Assembly (NCBI GenBank): GCA_017547845.1
Contig: JAFYNZ010000017.1
Coordinates: 1-64,000 of the forward strand
Length of the DNA stretch: 64,000 nt
Direction of reading: 5' to 3'
Origin: Muribaculaceae bacterium
GTDB taxonomy: Bacteria; Bacteroidota; Bacteroidia; Bacteroidales; Muribaculaceae
Numbering within the stretch: the first letter of the stretch is position 1; each line of letters begins with the position of its first letter. Of this stretch, positions 17,380-26,624 are shown piece after piece. Below the pieces are notes generated by a model. That model was not told the origin of the DNA and searched no databases. It saw nothing but the letters and a program-made list of their open reading frames with translations. The translations under genes were made by a program, and so were the position numbers.

Positions 17380-19491
17380 ATGGAACAAATCATCAACATT
17401 ATAGCTAAGGAGTTTGGACTTGTGCTCCGCAACGTAAAAAACACAGTCAATCTGCTTGAAGAGGGTGCTACTGTGCCATTTATCTCTCGTTATCGCAAGG
17501 AGATGACGGGGTCGATGGACGAAGTGACTATCGCTGCGATAGCAGAGCGTGTGGCAGAACTCAAGGAGATAGCCAAGCGTCGCGAATATGTGATTTCGGT
17601 CATTGAGTCGCAGAATGCTCTGACCGACGAATTGCGTCAGCGCCTTGAGCAGTCGTGGGATAAGACCGAGATAGAGGATATCTACTTGCCGTTCAAGCCG
17701 AAGCGTCGCACGCGTGCTGAAGTGGCACGACAATTAGGCTTGGAGCCTCTTGCTAAGGTCATCATGTCGCAAAATGGTCGCCCGATAGACGCTCGTCGTT
17801 GGGTGAAAGGTGATGTCAAAGACGAAGAGCAAGCCATCAACGGCGCAAAGGACATCATAGCAGAGTGGGTGAGTGAAGACAGTCGCTCGCGCACAAGACT
17901 GCGTCGCAATTTCTCACGCACAGCCATCATCTCATCGCGTGTGGTCAAGGGCAAAGAATGGGAAGGACAGAAATATCGCGATTGGTTTGATTTCAGCGAG
18001 CCACTTCGTCGTTGTCCGGCTCACAGACTGCTTGCCATGCGTCGTGGTGAGGATGAGGGCGTGCTAAAAGTATCAATCACTCCGGCTGATGATGCAGAAG
18101 AGCAAATAGCGCGACTATATGTCAAGTCCAACGGTGAAGCGTCGGAATATGTGGCGCAAGCAGTGCACGATGCCTACAAACGCTTGCTTCTCCCATCGAT
18201 AGAAAACGAATTTGCAGCCGAGTCAAAGCGTGTGGCTGATGCTGAAGCCATCTCAATATTTACTCGCAATCTGCGACAGTTGCTTCTGACATCGCCTTTA
18301 GGTCGCAAGCGTGTCTTGGCCATCGACCCGGGATTCAGAACCGGTTGCAAAGTGGTCTGCTTGTCCGAACAGGGAGATTTGCTCGAGCATTCGACTATCT
18401 ATCCACATGCCACCGACCAGGAGCGAGTAGTGGCTCGTTATGAGATAGAAGAGATGGTCCAGCGCCATGAGATTCAGGCGATTGCCATCGGACGAGGCAC
18501 GGCAGGTCGCGAGACAAAAGATTTCATCGACTCATTGCGATTGTCGGGCATAGCAGTGCATATGGTCAACGAAGATGGTGCTTCGGTCTACTCGGCTTCC
18601 GAAGTGGCGCGAGAAGAGTTTCCTGATAAAGATGTGACCGTAAGAGGAGCAGTATCTATCGGTCGACGACTCATCGATCCATTGGCAGAATTGGTAAAGA
18701 TAGATCCTAAATCGATAGGAGTGGGGCAGTATCAGCACGATGTCGACCAGACGATGCTTCGCAAAGGACTCGACCAGACAGTGGAGAGCTGTGTCAATAG
18801 TGTCGGCGTCAATCTCAACACGGCAAGCAAGGAATTGCTCTCATATGTCTCGGGCATCGGTCCGCAATTGGCTCGTCGTATCGTCGATTATAGGTTGGCC
18901 AATGGTCCGTTCTGCAATCGTCAGTCGCTAAAACAAGTGCCACGTCTTGGGGCAAAGGCATTTGAGCAGTCGGCAGCATTCCTGCGTATCCCCGGCAGCG
19001 ACGATCCTCTCGACAACAGTGCTGTCCACCCGGAGCGATATGCATTGGTGAGAAAAATGGCGTCAGACTGTGGCTGCAGCGTCAGCGACCTCATGAAAGA
19101 CTCTGCAATGCGTCAAGGCATCGACATCAAGCGATATGTCGGAGGCGATGTCGGCATGGAGACATTGACCGATATCATGGCAGAACTTGAGCGTCCGGGT
19201 AGAGACCCACGCGGCGTGCTTGAAGACTTCGACTTCGATGCATCAATCCGTAGCATCGACGACCTCAAAGAGGGTATGGTGCTAAAGGGTATTGTCACCA
19301 ACATCACAGCATTCGGTTGCTTTGTTGACTTGGGTATAAAGACCAAAGGATTGATTCATCTCTCGCAGATGGCCGACCGCTACATCAAAGACCCTAACGA
19401 AGTGGTCAGTGTCGGTCAAAACCTCACTGTCAAAGTCATCGGCGTCGACCATGAACGCTCACGCATCTCCCTCTCCCTCAAAGGCATGTAG
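17380..19491 (+). CDS. tex: Tex-family S1 RNA-binding protein
   Basis: Tex proteins are nucleic-acid-binding accessory factors linked to transcription. The order of domains is visible: an N-terminal helical region (1-200), the YqgF/RNase H-like domain around residues 305-430 (RVLAIDPGFRTGCK), a helix-hairpin-helix pair (about 470-560, with VNLNTASKELLSYVSGIGP) and a C-terminal S1 domain (about 630-703, with GMVLKGIVTNITAFGCFVD). The 703-residue length is slightly short for the family (720-770). It is monocistronic with its own promoter and a strong hairpin after it. Its physiological role in Bacteroidetes is not established. Confidence 0.96.
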   Translation: MEQIINIIAKEFGLVLRNVKNTVNLLEEGATVPFISRYRKEMTGSMDEVTIAAIAERVAELKEIAKRREYVISVIESQNALTDELRQRLEQSWDKTEIEDIYLPFKPKRRTRAEVARQLGLEPLAKVIMSQNGRPIDARRWVKGDVKDEEQAINGAKDIIAEWVSEDSRSRTRLRRNFSRTAIISSRVVKGKEWEGQKYRDWFDFSEPLRRCPAHRLLAMRRGEDEGVLKVSITPADDAEEQIARLYVKSNGEASEYVAQAVHDAYKRLLLPSIENEFAAESKRVADAEAISIFTRNLRQLLLTSPLGRKRVLAIDPGFRTGCKVVCLSEQGDLLEHSTIYPHATDQERVVARYEIEEMVQRHEIQAIAIGRGTAGRETKDFIDSLRLSGIAVHMVNEDGASVYSASEVAREEFPDKDVTVRGAVSIGRRLIDPLAELVKIDPKSIGVGQYQHDVDQTMLRKGLDQTVESCVNSVGVNLNTASKELLSYVSGIGPQLARRIVDYRLANGPFCNRQSLKQVPRLGAKAFEQSAAFLRIPGSDDPLDNSAVHPERYALVRKMASDCGCSVSDLMKDSAMRQGIDIKRYVGGDVGMETLTDIMAELERPGRDPRGVLEDFDFDASIRSIDDLKEGMVLKGIVTNITAFGCFVDLGIKTKGLIHLSQMADRYIKDPNEVVSVGQNLTVKVIGVDHERSRISLSLKGM

Positions 19492-19526
19492 TCTAGGAGA
19501 GATACCTTTAGAAATCTTTGACTGTA

Positions 19527-19544
19527 TAGATAATATAGATAGCA
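19527..19544. repeat. 9-bp-period repeat, 2 units
   Basis: TAGATAATA and TAGATAGCA lie side by side just after tex and before its terminator. They match the TAG-anchored 9-bp unit of the larger arrays, but two units alone could be chance. Confidence 0.55.
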
Positions 19545-19564
19545 TATATCCGAATACATAGAAA

Positions 19565-19595
19565 CGAAGGCGGGACTCGGATGGTCTCGCCTTCG
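19565..19595 (+). terminator. tex terminator hairpin
   Basis: A 12-bp stem CGAAGGCGGGAC/GTCTCGCCTTCG with one G-T pair and a 7-nt loop lies 73 nt after the tex stop. The following sequence is only weakly T-rich (CTGTTATC). Confidence 0.75.
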
Positions 19596-19735
19596 CTGTT
19601 ATCATATGAGAGACTTGCAATAAATTTTGTTTTTTTGACTTAATGGTCTATTTAGCAGTCGAGTCATTAGTAAATTGTTGATTATGAGTGATTTCGCTTA
19701 TTGTTGAAATGAACTTTAACAAAAATATTGCAATA

Positions 19736-19769
19736 ATTGACTATTTTATAAAATTTTTAACTAAATTTG
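19736..19769 (+). promoter_or_regulatory. Predicted promoter of the structured leader/ncRNA
   Basis: ATTG(AC) at 19736-19741 and TAAATTTG at 19762-19769, with a spacer of 22 nt, slightly long for the consensus. The start would be near 19773-19776, about 400 nt before the BspA-like gene. Confidence 0.6.
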
Positions 19770-19775
19770 CAACTG

Positions 19776-20066
19776 ATTCAGTAAGTGAGGAGGCAGAGGC
19801 AGCCTCACCGGATTCAACTTTTGTTGATGGTGGACTTTTGTCCGCCGAAAAGGTGTTATTGAAATTTTATCTTCAATTCTCGAACTTGGCGGTTTGAATC
19901 TATGCGAAGATAATTTGACAATGGCACCTGCATCGGTAGCTATACATACTCCCGAGAGGGAATCCGTATACGCTTTTCGGTGTGGGGCTGTCGTCTTATC
20001 CGCATAGAAGGTACGCCAAGACCTGAGAATTGGATAAGACTAGATACGAACCTCACACCATTTTTA
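19776..20066 (+). ncRNA. Candidate structured RNA (stand-alone or 5' leader)
   Basis: Several paired elements follow the promoter. They are GTGAGG/CCTCAC near 19785-19810, GGTGGAC/GTCCGCC near 19830-19850, TTATCTTC/GAAGATAA (19867-19874 with 19906-19913), and a long rod. The rod pairs GGTGTGGGG (19979-19987) with CCTCACACC (20051-20059) and, inside it, GTCTTATCC (19993-20001) with GGATAAGAC (20032-20040), capped by AGGT/ACCT. The outer stem is followed by ATTTTTAT, like an intrinsic terminator, which would give an RNA of about 290 nt. I checked by eye for tmRNA, RNase P and SRP RNA hallmarks and found none. A 6S-like rod is possible but unproven. Confidence 0.5.
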
Positions 20067-20172
20067 TATCCCATTATTAACCGGTTCTACTGAGGCTCGA
20101 TGAACCACAAACAACAACTTACTAACACAAAGAGAGAGTATTAAAAAATTGTATTAACTAAACAAATTAAAA

Positions 20173-21756
20173 ATGAAAAGATTGAAATTTCATCGAGCCA
20201 TTGTCGCGATAGCGATGATGCTCATCGGTTGGCTACCGTCACTCGCTCACGACTTCGAAGTCGATGGTATTTGTTACAACATTACTTCTGCTTCTGATTT
20301 AACAGTGGAAGTGACTTATAAAGGAGACAATCAGTATTCAAATGAATATAAGGGTTCTATTGTAATTCCAACTTCAGTAACTTATAACAACAAGACACTA
20401 AAAGTAACAAGCATTGGAGATTATGCTTTCTATGGTTGCAGTAACTTAAAAAGTGTAACTATTCCTAACTCTGTTACAAGAATTGGTTCAACGGCTTTTA
20501 TGAGAAGCTATAACTTGACAAAAGTGACTATTCCAAACTCTATTATAAGCATTGGAAATTCTGCTTTTCTTGAATGCGTGAGCTTGAAAAGTATAACTAT
20601 TCCTAACTCTGTTACAAGCATTGGTGATCAAGCTTTTTGGACATGCAGTAGCTTGACAAGCATAAATATTCCGAACTCTGTTACAAACATTGGTTATCAA
20701 ACTTTCCGTGAATGCGAGAGCTTGACAAGCGTAACTATACCAAACTCTATTACAAGTATTGGACAGTATGCTTTTGCTCAGTGCAACAGCTTGACAAGTG
20801 TTACTATTGGCAGTGGGGTTGAGAGTATTGACAAAGAAGCATTTAATGGTTGTACTTCTTTAACAATAATAAATTCGTTAAGAACCGTTTTTAATGATAA
20901 CGACAAATATAAAGGATTTGACGCAAAAACTCAAATGGAAGCTACGCTTCGCATTCCACAAGGTTCTTTGGCTGAATACCAATCAAAAGATGGTTGGAAA
21001 GAATTTTGGAATATCGTAGAAGTTGAAAATCTTGAAGACGTGATTAATGGCACCACTACAACTTACAATGTAAATGCTAATTATGATGCAAGTCAAGGTT
21101 CAGTAGCTATCAATGGCGTAACCGGAACATACGCAATAGTAAATGCAAATGAAAAAGTTGAGTTTGAAATAACTCCTTTTGCCGGTTATGAAATTGAAAA
21201 GGTGATTGTAAATAACACTGATGTAACTGCTGATGTTATTAATGGTAAATATATTATTGCAAGTGCAACAGAAGATGTTACTCTTGAAGTTACTTTCAAA
21301 GAACAAACATTTGCTTTAGTGCTGAAGTGTAGCGAAGCAGGTGCATTCAAGAAAAAAGTGAATTATGGAGAAACAGCAGAATTAGAAATTTTACCAAGTA
21401 CAAACTGGACAATTAGTTCTGTCTCATTTAACGGAACAGATGTTACTAATGAACTTGTAGATAATGTCTATACGACTCCTGCTATAACACGTGATTCAGA
21501 ACTTAATGTGGTGTTTGTGAATTCAGGGTCATCTGTTTATTCTGTTTATAAAACAAATGATGTTGTAGTTTCTGCATCACAACAAACAATCAGAATTAAA
21601 GGTCTTGAAGTAAATACTCCGGTAGCTGTTTATAACACAAACGGGCAACATTGCCGCTCAGCAGTAGCTACTGATTACGAGATGAACATCAACATGGGCA
21701 AAGAAGGTGTTTATTTGGTAAAAGTAGGAGAAAGAACCTTTAAAGTAATTTTGTAA
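20173..21756 (+). CDS. BspA-like leucine-rich-repeat surface protein with C-terminal sorting-like domain
   Basis: A 527-residue secreted protein. The signal peptide ends at about residue 25 (LPSLAH). About seven LRR_5 repeats of 23 residues cover about 70-255, each with the pattern SVTIPNSVTSIGxxAFxxCxSL. A beta-rich region follows (about 290-450) with GYEIEKVIVNNTDVTADV-type units seen in InlB/Big-like modules. The last 75 residues (GLEVNTPVAVYNTNGQ to VYLVKVGERTFKVIL) look like a type IX secretion C-terminal sorting domain. BspA-like proteins bind host matrix proteins or other cells in oral and gut species. The gene is clearly richer in A+T than its neighbours, pointing to a different origin or relaxed codon selection. 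It is flanked by a long leader and a strong terminator. Confidence 0.9.
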   Translation: MKRLKFHRAIVAIAMMLIGWLPSLAHDFEVDGICYNITSASDLTVEVTYKGDNQYSNEYKGSIVIPTSVTYNNKTLKVTSIGDYAFYGCSNLKSVTIPNSVTRIGSTAFMRSYNLTKVTIPNSIISIGNSAFLECVSLKSITIPNSVTSIGDQAFWTCSSLTSINIPNSVTNIGYQTFRECESLTSVTIPNSITSIGQYAFAQCNSLTSVTIGSGVESIDKEAFNGCTSLTIINSLRTVFNDNDKYKGFDAKTQMEATLRIPQGSLAEYQSKDGWKEFWNIVEVENLEDVINGTTTTYNVNANYDASQGSVAINGVTGTYAIVNANEKVEFEITPFAGYEIEKVIVNNTDVTADVINGKYIIASATEDVTLEVTFKEQTFALVLKCSEAGAFKKKVNYGETAELEILPSTNWTISSVSFNGTDVTNELVDNVYTTPAITRDSELNVVFVNSGSSVYSVYKTNDVVVSASQQTIRIKGLEVNTPVAVYNTNGQHCRSAVATDYEMNINMGKEGVYLVKVGERTFKVIL

Positions 21757-21777
21757 TAATAAATAATATTTTGACAT

Positions 21778-21819
21778 AATTGAGTAGGAGGAAAACAATC
21801 GTTTCCATCCTACTCAATT
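21778..21819. terminator. Bidirectional terminator between the BspA-like gene and thiE
   Basis: A perfect 12-bp outer stem (21778-21789 with 21808-21819, AATTGAGTAGGA) encloses a further GGAAA/TTTCC stem. It is centred between two convergent genes, 22 nt after the BspA-like stop. Confidence 0.85.
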
Positions 21820-21833
21820 GCTTTGTGATTGGG

Positions 21834-22445
21834 TTAGCCGATGCGGTTGGGGGTATCGAGGAGGGAGATGAATTGGGCTGTGGTTGTCGCGAGGTTGTCG
21901 GAGTCTGCGATTGCTTCACTCACAGCGAGTCCGTTGACACCTGCTTGCATCAGAGGTTTTGCATCCGATGGGGTGATGTTGCCGATGGCCACGACCGGTA
22001 TTTCGATGTGGTTTTCGTGGATGTATTGCATCGCTTTGCTATAGTCGTCAAGGCAGACGGCATTATCGGCATTGTAAGGACCGAAAGCTATGTAGTCGAT
22101 GTCGAAGTAGCGTATCTGGCCGATTTGGTCTGCAGAGTTGACGGTCACTCCGATGATAGGACCTCCGCCAAGGATGTCGCGTGCTTGAGTAGGAGGCATG
22201 TCGCCTTTTTCGAGGAAAACGCCGTCGAGTTCGAGTTCCTTGGCGAGTTCTACGCGACTGTGAAGAAGTAGCACTGTTTCTGCTTGGTTGCAGATAGGTT
22301 TCAGTTGGGCTACCAAGTCTTTGATTTCATCGTCGGAGGCTTGCTTGTGGCAAAGTTGCACCCATCGGCAACCGCCTTCGATGACTTGTTTCACTTGGTC
22401 GACTATAGGAGTCGTAGAATTGGGGTTGGTAATGTATTGTAGCAT
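21834..22445 (-). CDS. thiE: Thiamine-phosphate synthase
   Basis: ThiE joins the pyrimidine (HMP-PP) and thiazole phosphate moieties to make thiamine phosphate. It is a TIM-barrel enzyme of 203 residues, typical length. Visible family features are the start MLQYITNP, VQLCHKQAS (the usual LR.K/QLR.K strand with Cys-His here), LELDGVFLEKGDMPP, GVTVNSADQ, YIAFGPYNADNA and the phosphate loop VAIGNITPSD. It lies 38 nt behind a ThiS-like gene on the same strand. No thiC, thiG or thiH is in the window, so the rest of the pathway must lie elsewhere. The family assignment is good; some active-site positions differ from the E. coli enzyme. Confidence 0.85.
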   Translation of the reverse strand: MLQYITNPNSTTPIVDQVKQVIEGGCRWVQLCHKQASDDEIKDLVAQLKPICNQAETVLLLHSRVELAKELELDGVFLEKGDMPPTQARDILGGGPIIGVTVNSADQIGQIRYFDIDYIAFGPYNADNAVCLDDYSKAMQYIHENHIEIPVVAIGNITPSDAKPLMQAGVNGLAVSEAIADSDNLATTTAQFISLLDTPNRIG

Positions 22446-22482
22446 ATCTGTGTATTTTTTTGTGTAGATTATTTATCTGTGT

Positions 22483-22686
22483 TTATAGTGGTCTGAGACC
22501 CGGGAAGATGATTTCGATGCTATCGCCCTCTTCGGGGAATGTGACTTTCCATTTGTTGCGTGCAATCACGCGACCGTTGAGGGTGATGATTGTGCCGTCG
22601 TTTAATGCGTTGTGATGCAACGCGAGTTGCTCAATGCAAGTGCATGAGGTGATGATAACGGGGCGATTGTTGATATTGAGTATCAT
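22483..22686 (-). CDS. ThiS-like sulfur-carrier protein without the C-terminal Gly-Gly
   Basis: A 67-residue ubiquitin-fold protein that aligns with ThiS along its length: MILNINNRPVII, a middle helix, then TIITLNGRVIARNKWKVTF and EGDSIEIIF. ThiS normally ends in Gly-Gly, which is adenylated and thiocarboxylated to supply sulfur for the thiazole ring. Here the chain ends PGLRPL. I checked the other two frames near the stop and found no Gly-Gly ending, so a simple frameshift does not restore it. It sits 38 nt upstream of thiE. It may be a degenerate or repurposed carrier, or a regulatory paralogue. Confidence 0.7.
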   Translation of the reverse strand: MILNINNRPVIITSCTCIEQLALHHNALNDGTIITLNGRVIARNKWKVTFPEEGDSIEIIFPGLRPL

Positions 22687-22725
22687 AGTTTCAGTGTCTT
22701 AATATAAAACAAGCGAGATAGGCTC

Positions 22726-23115
22726 TTAGTTGACATCGTGCTTATTTTGAGTCACGGAGTCGGAGGCGACAGTGTCGGCAGGCATAGTAAGCCCTTGGAT
22801 CTTGGAGCGTTTCAAAGCGAGGAAATTTTCGGTCAACATTGTCAACGTGTCCTGTTGTCCGGCTGAGAGCTCGAGGTCGGTGCCTGCAGGGTGACGAAAT
22901 ATGCACTTGTTGAGTTCGGACTCATATCGTTCGATGCTGTGGGCTATCGAGGCAGAGTCAGAGGCGAGTCGCAGACTGTCGCAGTGACTGCGCATCAACG
23001 CTTTGAGTTCGGCGTACATCATGTCGGCATGTCCTGGCGTGTCGTTCTGTTTATTGTCGCTACAACCGACTAAAAGGGTTGCGAGTAAAACTGATGTAAA
23101 TAAAAGGCGTCTCAT
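22726..23115 (-). CDS. Small lipoprotein of unknown function
   Basis: A 129-residue protein with a clear lipobox, MRRLLFTSVLLATLLVGC, lipidated at Cys18. The mature part is mostly helical, polar and Asp/Ser-rich, with a helix around HSIERYESELNKCIF. It starts 8 nt after the uvrA stop on the same strand, so it is probably in the uvrA transcript. I do not recognise a named family. Confidence 0.75.
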   Translation of the reverse strand: MRRLLFTSVLLATLLVGCSDNKQNDTPGHADMMYAELKALMRSHCDSLRLASDSASIAHSIERYESELNKCIFRHPAGTDLELSAGQQDTLTMLTENFLALKRSKIQGLTMPADTVASDSVTQNKHDVN

Positions 23116-23123
23116 GTCGTTTG

Positions 23124-25922
23124 CTATTGGTTGAGTTTAGACTTTAGGAATTTGCCGGTGTAGGACTGCTCGCAAGCAGCGACCTGCTCTGGAGTGCCTG
23201 CGATGACCACTTCGCCACCTTTGTCGCCACCTTCCGGACCGATGTCGATAATCCAGTCGGCGCATTTGATGACATCGATGTTATGCTCGATGATGAGGAT
23301 AGAGTGTCCCTTGTCGATGAGTTGACGCATGGCTGAGAGTAGGGTGGAGATGTCGTGGAAATGCAGACCGGTGGTCGGCTCGTCGAAGATGAACAGGGTG
23401 TGCTCACTGCGCTCTTGCGAGAGGAAGTATGCGAGTTTGACACGTTGGTTTTCGCCGCCGGAGAGTGTCGATGACGACTGACCGAGCTTGATGTAGCCCA
23501 GCCCGACGTCTTGCAATGGTTTGAGACGACGCACTATCTTCGATGTGGTCGATGACTTGTCTTCGGAGAAAAACTCGATGGCTTGGTTGACGGTCATCTC
23601 CAAGATGTCGTAGATGTTCTGACCGCGATACTCGATGTCGAGAATGTCGCGTTTAAATCTCTTGCCTTCGCATGCTTCGCACTCAATGGTGATGTCGGCC
23701 ATGAACTGCATCGGGATAGTGATGACACCCTCGCCTTTGCATTCATCGCAGCGTCCGCCGTCGGAGTTGAACGAGAAATGGGAAGCAGTGAAACCCATCT
23801 GCTTGGAGGCTTGAAGGTCGCCAAAGAGTTTGCGTATCTCGTCATAAGCCTTGAGATAGGTCGCAGCGTTGCTTCGTGTGGAAGTGCCGATAGGGTTTTG
23901 GTCGACAAATTCTACGGCTTTGACGGTAGTGATGTCGCCTGTGATGGATTTGTGAGTGCCCGGAATGTCGCCCGACTCGTTGAGAGCGCGTTGCAAAGCT
24001 TTATAGAGCACCTCTTTGACAAGCGTTGACTTGCCCGAGCCACTGACACCTGTGACAACGGTCATAATGCCTAATGGAAACTTGACATCGATGTCTTTGA
24101 GGTTGTTTTCTCTTGCGCCGTTGACTTGGATAAATTTTTTCCACGGCAGACGCATTTTGTCGTAGGCTATCTGTCGGCGACCTTGGAGATAGTCGAGCGT
24201 ATATGACTCTATCTGTTTGTCGGACAATGCTGGGTCGTTGACATCGCCTGCAAATACCACATTGCCGCCAAATCTGCCTGCATCTTTGCCTATGTCGATG
24301 ATGTAGTCGGCTTCTCGCATGATGTCTTCATCATGTTCGACTACGACGACGGTGTTGCCGAGTCGTTGGAGCTTGCGAAGCACGCTGAGGAGTCGTTGAG
24401 TGTCGCGAGAGTGCAGACCGATACTTGGCTCGTCGAGGATATATAGAGAGCCGACAAGGCTTGAGCCAAGCGATGTCGCAAGGTTGATGCGTTGGCTTTC
24501 GCCGCCCGAAAGGGTAGATGATAGACGGTCGAGAGTGAGGTAGCCCAAACCGACGTCGTTGAGAAAGTCGAGTCGGTTGGTGATTTCGGTGAGTAGGCGT
24601 TTACCGATGACTTGGTCGGTCTCGTTGAGTTGAAGATGTTTGAAAAAGTCTATCAGCGATGATATAGGTAGTCGCACAAGCTCGGTGATGCTTTTGCTAC
24701 CTATCTTGACATATTCCACATCTTTGCGAAGTCGCGAGCCGTGGCATTCGGGACATATGGTTTTGCCACGGTAGCGTGCTTTGAGCACACGATATTGCAC
24801 CTTGTACTGGTTTTCGTCAACCCATTTGAAGAAGCCGTCAATACCGGGCCATTGGTCTTTGCCGTGCCATAGGAAATCCTTTTGAGCCTCGGTCAGTTCG
24901 CAGTAGGGGACATGTATCGGGAAATCGTAATGGATTGATATAGCGATGAGTGCATTCTTCCATTCGCTCATCTTTTCGCCACGCCAGCATTGCACAGCAC
25001 CCTCGTAAACGGATAGTGTCTTGTCGGGGATAACAAGGTTTTCGTCGACGCCTACAACCTTGCCAAAGCCTTCGCACACCTCACACGCTCCGTAAGGATT
25101 GTTGAAGTTGAACATCAGGTCGTTTGGCTCACGAAACTCAATGCCGTCGGCTGTGAATTTCTTGGAGAAGCAATGCTCTTTGACTTCGCCATCTATCCAT
25201 ACCTTTACGACGCACTCATCTTTGCCTTCGAAATAGGCAGTTTCGATGGAGTCGGCGAGTCGGCTCTGCTCATCTTTGTCGGAAGAGACAGAGAGTCGGT
25301 CGATAAGCAGTCGGTAGTACTCATGGGAGTGAGGCTCGTTGCTTTCGAGTAGCTCTTCGATGTCGAGAAACTCTTCATCGCGTTCCAAGCGGGTATAGCC
25401 CTCTTTGAGGTAGATTTGGAGTTGCTGTTCGAAAGTACGGTCGTCGGGAATAGAGATGTTGACGAGGATGGCAATCCTTGTGCCTTCCGGATAAGAACCT
25501 ATGGTGGAGAGAATGTCTTCAAAACTTTCTTTCTTCACCTCGTTGCCGGTGATGGGGGAGAAGGTGTGTCCGATACGAGCGTAGAGCATACGGAGATAGT
25601 CGTAGACTTCGGTCGATGTGCCTACGGTGCTTCGAGGGTTGCGAGTGTTGACCTTCTGCTCGATAGCGATGGCAGGAGGCAGCCCCTTGATATAGTCGCA
25701 TTCAGGCTTTGCCATACGACCGAGAAACTGGCGCGCGTAGGACGACAGGCTCTCTACGTAGCGACGTTGTCCTTCGGCATAGAGTGTGTCAAATGCCAAT
25801 GACGACTTGCCCGATCCGCTGACACCGGTCACGACGATGAACTTATTGCGAGGGATTTCGATGTCGACATTCTTGAGGTTGTTGACTCTTGCTCCCTTGA
25901 TTGATATGCTTTTGCTCTCCAT
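23124..25922 (-). CDS. uvrA: Excinuclease ABC subunit A
   Basis: UvrA is the damage-recognition ATPase of nucleotide excision repair and loads UvrB. Both ABC modules are visible. The first Walker A is [14 protein letters not shown] near residue 35 with signature LSGGESQR near 480. The second Walker A is [14 protein letters not shown] near 640 with LSGGENQR near 825. Zinc motifs occur as [16 protein letters not shown] and CDECKGEG with CEACEGKRF. The length of 932 residues is normal. It starts divergently from the YtxH-like genes and is followed by a small lipoprotein gene 8 nt later. Confidence 0.98.
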   Translation of the reverse strand: MESKSISIKGARVNNLKNVDIEIPRNKFIVVTGVSGSGKSSLAFDTLYAEGQRRYVESLSSYARQFLGRMAKPECDYIKGLPPAIAIEQKVNTRNPRSTVGTSTEVYDYLRMLYARIGHTFSPITGNEVKKESFEDILSTIGSYPEGTRIAILVNISIPDDRTFEQQLQIYLKEGYTRLERDEEFLDIEELLESNEPHSHEYYRLLIDRLSVSSDKDEQSRLADSIETAYFEGKDECVVKVWIDGEVKEHCFSKKFTADGIEFREPNDLMFNFNNPYGACEVCEGFGKVVGVDENLVIPDKTLSVYEGAVQCWRGEKMSEWKNALIAISIHYDFPIHVPYCELTEAQKDFLWHGKDQWPGIDGFFKWVDENQYKVQYRVLKARYRGKTICPECHGSRLRKDVEYVKIGSKSITELVRLPISSLIDFFKHLQLNETDQVIGKRLLTEITNRLDFLNDVGLGYLTLDRLSSTLSGGESQRINLATSLGSSLVGSLYILDEPSIGLHSRDTQRLLSVLRKLQRLGNTVVVVEHDEDIMREADYIIDIGKDAGRFGGNVVFAGDVNDPALSDKQIESYTLDYLQGRRQIAYDKMRLPWKKFIQVNGARENNLKDIDVKFPLGIMTVVTGVSGSGKSTLVKEVLYKALQRALNESGDIPGTHKSITGDITTVKAVEFVDQNPIGTSTRSNAATYLKAYDEIRKLFGDLQASKQMGFTASHFSFNSDGGRCDECKGEGVITIPMQFMADITIECEACEGKRFKRDILDIEYRGQNIYDILEMTVNQAIEFFSEDKSSTTSKIVRRLKPLQDVGLGYIKLGQSSSTLSGGENQRVKLAYFLSQERSEHTLFIFDEPTTGLHFHDISTLLSAMRQLIDKGHSILIIEHNIDVIKCADWIIDIGPEGGDKGGEVVIAGTPEQVAACEQSYTGKFLKSKLNQ

Positions 25923-26000
25923 GAGATGATTTCTTATTGCTAATAGAATGCGAAATTAGCAAAAAAATCGCTAAAAAACGCCCAATCTGCTAAAAATACA

Positions 26001-26040
26001 TTGTTAAATATGGTTTAATCAAAAAAATATATTAACTTTG
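26001..26040 (+). promoter_or_regulatory. Predicted promoter of the YtxH/holin cluster
   Basis: A perfect -7 element TAACTTTG lies at 26033-26040. The -33 element is weak (TATG at 26009-26012 with a 20-nt spacer). The leader to the first gene is about 65 nt. Confidence 0.55.
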
Positions 26041-26111
26041 AAATCTAAATGCTCGATTCGGGTGTTTAGTGTGTAGAAATTAATAGTATTAAAACATAAA
26101 CAGAAAAAACT

Positions 26112-26315
26112 ATGAAACCCATCCATGTAATTTGTGCAGTCGTTGGTGGTGCTATCGCCGGAGCTGCAGTAGGTCTTTTGTTTGCCCCACAAAAGGGTAA
26201 AGAAACTCGTAGCAAAATTGCTGAAGTGCTCAAGTCAAAAGGTATCTGTCTTCGTAAGGACAAGATGGACGAACTCGTTGACGAACTTGAAGACCAATTA
26301 GACAAACAGATTTAA
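26112..26315 (+). CDS. YtxH-domain small membrane protein
   Basis: A 67-residue protein with one glycine-rich membrane segment (about residues 4-24, VGGAIAGAAVGLLFAP), the KG(K)ETR motif right after it and an amphipathic acidic C-terminus. This is the YtxH pattern of small envelope proteins often tied to general stress. It is the first of four small genes on one strand. Its function in Bacteroidetes is unknown. Confidence 0.8.
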   Translation: MKPIHVICAVVGGAIAGAAVGLLFAPQKGKETRSKIAEVLKSKGICLRKDKMDELVDELEDQLDKQI

Positions 26316-26334
26316 TAACATCTAACACGATTTA

Positions 26335-26532
26335 ATGATGAAAAATATCGGTTTATTATATGCATTCCTCGGTGGTGCAGTCGTAGGTTGCGCAACAGCA
26401 TTGTTGTTTGCTCCTGAAAAGGGTTCTGACCTCAGAGCAAGAATCGTTGCCATGCTCAACAAGAAGGGCGTGAAAATCAGCGACGCAGAGATCGATCAGC
26501 TTGTGGCTGAACTCTCAGGCTCAATCGAATAA
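26335..26532 (+). CDS. Second YtxH-domain small membrane protein
   Basis: A 65-residue paralogue of the preceding gene: a membrane segment with GGAVVGCATALLFAPEKG, then a basic and an acidic helix ending VAELSGSIE. It begins 19 nt after the first copy, so the pair looks like a tandem duplication that has diverged. The first or second Met (26335 or 26338) may be the start. Confidence 0.8.
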   Translation: MMKNIGLLYAFLGGAVVGCATALLFAPEKGSDLRARIVAMLNKKGVKISDAEIDQLVAELSGSIE

Positions 26533-26624
26533 TTCTTACCCCGAAGTAATACCCACACGATAAGGGAGTGCTCCTTCTTAAAACGGAGGGATGCTCCTTT
26601 GTCGACGATTTAATCAGTGCAATT

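Larger units (their letters stand above)
19492..20172. other. Long intergenic region with terminator, promoter and structured RNA
   Basis: This 681-bp gap holds, in order, two copies of a 9-bp TAG repeat (19527-19544), the tex terminator (19565-19595), a -33/-7 promoter (19736-19769), a run of predicted RNA structures (about 19776-20066) and a 100-nt AT-rich segment before the BspA-like ATG. A 69-codon ORF at 19688 overlaps the promoter and is not credible. Confidence 0.65.

Noticed and set aside
19688..19897. 69-codon ORF between tex and the BspA-like gene
   Set aside because: It contains the predicted -33/-7 promoter and the first paired RNA elements, and its composition is not coding-like.
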